This document shows, piece by piece, positions 62,090 through 64,000 of a stretch of 64,000 nt of DNA. How positions within the stretch are numbered: position 1 is the first letter of the stretch; the number at the start of each line of letters is the position of its first letter. A program made the position numbers and the translations under genes. The notes under the pieces are model-generated. The model did no database searches. It worked only from the letters and a program-made list of their open reading frames with translations, and was not told the DNA's origin. The DNA comes from Arsenophonus nasoniae DSM 15247 (lineage in GTDB: Bacteria; Pseudomonadota; Gammaproteobacteria; Enterobacterales; Enterobacteriaceae), in the NCBI RefSeq assembly GCF_000429565.1, contig NZ_AUCC01000009.1, forward strand, positions 1-64,000, given 5' to 3'.

Positions 62090-63850
62090 TTAGCGAGTTT
62101 TACCCTGCGCATCACGTTTTGCTTTAACACGAGCAATCGCTGCGGCAACAGCAGCTTTGCGTGCATCAGTTGATTGTGGTTCTGTCGTTGTTTCTATGGC
62201 TATGGTAGATTGACTTTCTGCCGCTTTTTGGGCTGCTTGAGTAACATGCAATTGAGCTGTTCTGGCATGGCGAGCTTCGATAGCAGCCTGGTTATTTAAT
62301 GACTCAATATTACTATTGCTAGTCTGTTTTTGCTGCGCATTAATTCGCAGCAATGCGGCGTTAATTACTGCTTTGTCTTTCGCTTCGATCTTAACGGCAG
62401 CTTGGTTATGGCGTTGTTGACGTAGAATTTTTTCTCGTTCAAGCCTAGCTTTTTTAGCTTCAAACCGTTTTTTGGCATCAGAGGCACGTTGTTTTTCTCG
62501 GGCAATGGCTTTAATTTCTGCTTTTTCTTGTCGATAGTATTGCACGAGAGGAATATTACTTGGGCAAACATAGGCACAGGCACCGCATTCTATACAGTCG
62601 GATAAATTATATTTTTCTGCTTTTTCATGCTCCTGGCCTCGACTAAACCAATAAAGTTGTTGCGGTAATAAATTAGCTGGGCAAGCTTGAGTGCAAAGAC
62701 CACAGCGAATACAAGCTTCCTCAATGGCAGGTTTACCTATTTCTGCCAAAGTTGGAACAAGAATACAGTTGCTAATTTTAACAATAGGTGTGGTTAAATC
62801 AGGCAACGTAAATCCCATTAATGGCCCTCCCATAATAACCATCTGTTCTGATTGTGGCACCATACCAACTTGTTGTAATAGGAAATTAACTGGGGTGCCC
62901 AAACGAACCCAATAATTGCCTGGATTTTGTATTGCAGCGCCCGTTAATGTTACCACCCGCTCAATTAACGGTTCACCATCGATAATCGCTCGTTTAATGG
63001 CAAACACTGTGCCAACATTTTGCATCAATATACCAATAAAAGAAGAGTGAACACCGTGGGGTATTTCCTTACCGGTTAATATCTTAGTTAATTGTTTAGC
63101 TCCGCCTGAAGGATACTTGGTTGGGATCACTCTTAATTTAATGATAGCTTGTTGGCCTAAAAGTGCTTCTTTTAAGGCTGCTATTGCCGCCGGCTTATTA
63201 TCTTCAATCCCAATTAAGACTTCTTTCGGTTTTAGTATATGTATTAATATCAGTATGCCTTCGATGATTTCATCAGCATGCTCCTGCATTAATCGATCAT
63301 CGGCGGTTATATAAGGTTCGCATTCTGCTGCGTTAATAATCAAGGTGTTAATTAATTTATTGCCATTTTTCAACTTTGTTGCAGTAGGAAAACCTGCGCC
63401 GCCTAATCCCGCTATGCCAGCTTGTTCGATATGTGACAATAAGACTTTAGTAGAATGTTGTAAGTAGTTGGTTAAAGGTTTACGCTCACACCATTGATCT
63501 TTACTATCTGGTTGTAGTCGGATAGAAAGTGTTTTTAGGCCGGAAGGATGTGCTGTTATATGTGGCTCTATGGCAGTGATAGTTCCTGAGGTAGTGGCAT
63601 GGACTGGGATCCTATGATCACAACCTTTAGTCAGCGCTTGTCCTTTTAATACATAGTCACCGCTTTTAACAATGATATCGCCGGCTGAGCCTATATGCTG
63701 TTGGACAGGAATAATCAATTCATTAGCTAAGGGCAGTGTAAGTAACGGAACTTGATTTGATTGTATTTTCATTTCAGGCGGATGTATACCACCTGAAAAA
63801 GACCAAATTTTTTCTTTATTTGCAGTAAGTTTTTGGAAAAAGTTAAACAT
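62090..63850 (-). CDS. rsxC: Rsx electron transport complex subunit RsxC
   Basis: RsxC is the NADH- and FMN-binding peripheral subunit. The start at 63850 follows AAGGAG and overlaps the end of rsxB by 8 nt; the product has 586 residues. Two ferredoxin-type motifs are complete: [12 protein letters not shown] and [12 protein letters not shown] (about 360-415). The C-terminal coiled, Ala/Lys/Arg-rich tail ends with one [18 protein letters not shown] unit. E. coli RsxC has about 740 residues because it carries several copies of that unit, so this tail is contracted. Confidence 0.95.
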   Translation of the reverse strand: MFNFFQKLTANKEKIWSFSGGIHPPEMKIQSNQVPLLTLPLANELIIPVQQHIGSAGDIIVKSGDYVLKGQALTKGCDHRIPVHATTSGTITAIEPHITAHPSGLKTLSIRLQPDSKDQWCERKPLTNYLQHSTKVLLSHIEQAGIAGLGGAGFPTATKLKNGNKLINTLIINAAECEPYITADDRLMQEHADEIIEGILILIHILKPKEVLIGIEDNKPAAIAALKEALLGQQAIIKLRVIPTKYPSGGAKQLTKILTGKEIPHGVHSSFIGILMQNVGTVFAIKRAIIDGEPLIERVVTLTGAAIQNPGNYWVRLGTPVNFLLQQVGMVPQSEQMVIMGGPLMGFTLPDLTTPIVKISNCILVPTLAEIGKPAIEEACIRCGLCTQACPANLLPQQLYWFSRGQEHEKAEKYNLSDCIECGACAYVCPSNIPLVQYYRQEKAEIKAIAREKQRASDAKKRFEAKKARLEREKILRQQRHNQAAVKIEAKDKAVINAALLRINAQQKQTSNSNIESLNNQAAIEARHARTAQLHVTQAAQKAAESQSTIAIETTTEPQSTDARKAAVAAAIARVKAKRDAQGKTR

Positions 63851-64000
63851 TTGCTCGCTCCTTATTAGCAAATGCAACAGTTGGTCTTGAGCTTGATGAG
63901 GGGGTAATATTTTTTACTGGAATAGTGGTGAGATCCCATTTCCAGTTTTTGATCGTGGTTTTTATCGGTAACAGGCTAATACAGTCTGTTGGGCAGGGAG
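63843..64000 (-). CDS. rsxB: Rsx electron transport complex ferredoxin subunit RsxB (C-terminal part; gene continues past the window)
   Basis: Only the last 51 residues are in the window. They hold the end of the second [4Fe-4S] motif ([11 protein letters not shown]) and the family-typical [11 protein letters not shown] tail. The stop at 63843-63845 lies inside rsxC, giving the 8-nt overlap seen in related operons. Confidence 0.92.
   Translation of the reverse strand, partial: PCPTDCISLLPIKTTIKNWKWDLTTIPVKNITPSSSSRPTVAFANKERANV

Overview
This is chromosomal DNA of an AT-rich enterobacterium. Nearly every gene has a close Escherichia coli counterpart, and the gene blocks follow familiar enterobacterial order. 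The low G+C, the separate trpG and trpD genes, and the mix of intact housekeeping genes with freshly broken ones suggest a Morganellaceae-like organism (Proteus, Providencia or Arsenophonus neighbourhood), possibly a host-associated Arsenophonus-type symbiont. That placement is inference from remembered protein similarity; no search was run.

Layout. 1-2.4 kb: the end of an IS3-family element sits inside a frameshifted nhaB, next to an intact fadR. 2.5-14 kb: yeaD, gapA, msrB, yeaC, ansA-pncA, sppA, ydjA-selD-topB and xthA. 14-15.4 kb: an orphan LysR-type regulator in very AT-rich flanks, at a junction between two E. coli-like blocks. 15.7-31.8 kb: purU, rssB, galU, hns, tdk, adhE, a broken ychE, cls, tonB, yciA-yciB-yciC and a frameshifted BON-domain lipoprotein. 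32-38.9 kb: a complete trp operon (trpL-E-G-D-C-B-A) with promoter, TrpR operator, leader peptide and attenuator. 38.9-56.7 kb: rnm, yciO, rluB, an unknown lipoprotein, yciK, sohB, topA, sodC, cysB, acnA, ribA, lapA-lapB-pyrF-yciH and osmB. 56.9-64 kb: rnb, then the leftward rsx operon (rsxB partial, C, D, G, E) ending in nth.

How the genes work together. The trp operon makes tryptophan from chorismate under repression and attenuation. The rsx genes encode a membrane electron-transport complex that reduces SoxR, and nth is translationally coupled to them. lapA-lapB control LPS synthesis through LpxC turnover. adhE has a Cra-like operator and an FNR/CRP-like box upstream, which fits a fermentative enzyme. 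The gapA-msrB intergenic region carries an exact-consensus CRP site. hns, rssB, cysB and fadR are global or pathway regulators.

The strongest unusual signals are three gene disruptions with visible molecular causes: nhaB (IS insertion plus 1-nt loss), ychE (about 25-nt deletion) and the BON lipoprotein (7-bp tandem duplication). No CRISPR array, tRNA, rRNA, prophage or defence system was seen. I found no convincing undescribed multi-gene system. The unknown loci most worth following are the LysR-type regulator at 14.5 kb and the lipoprotein at 41.7 kb.
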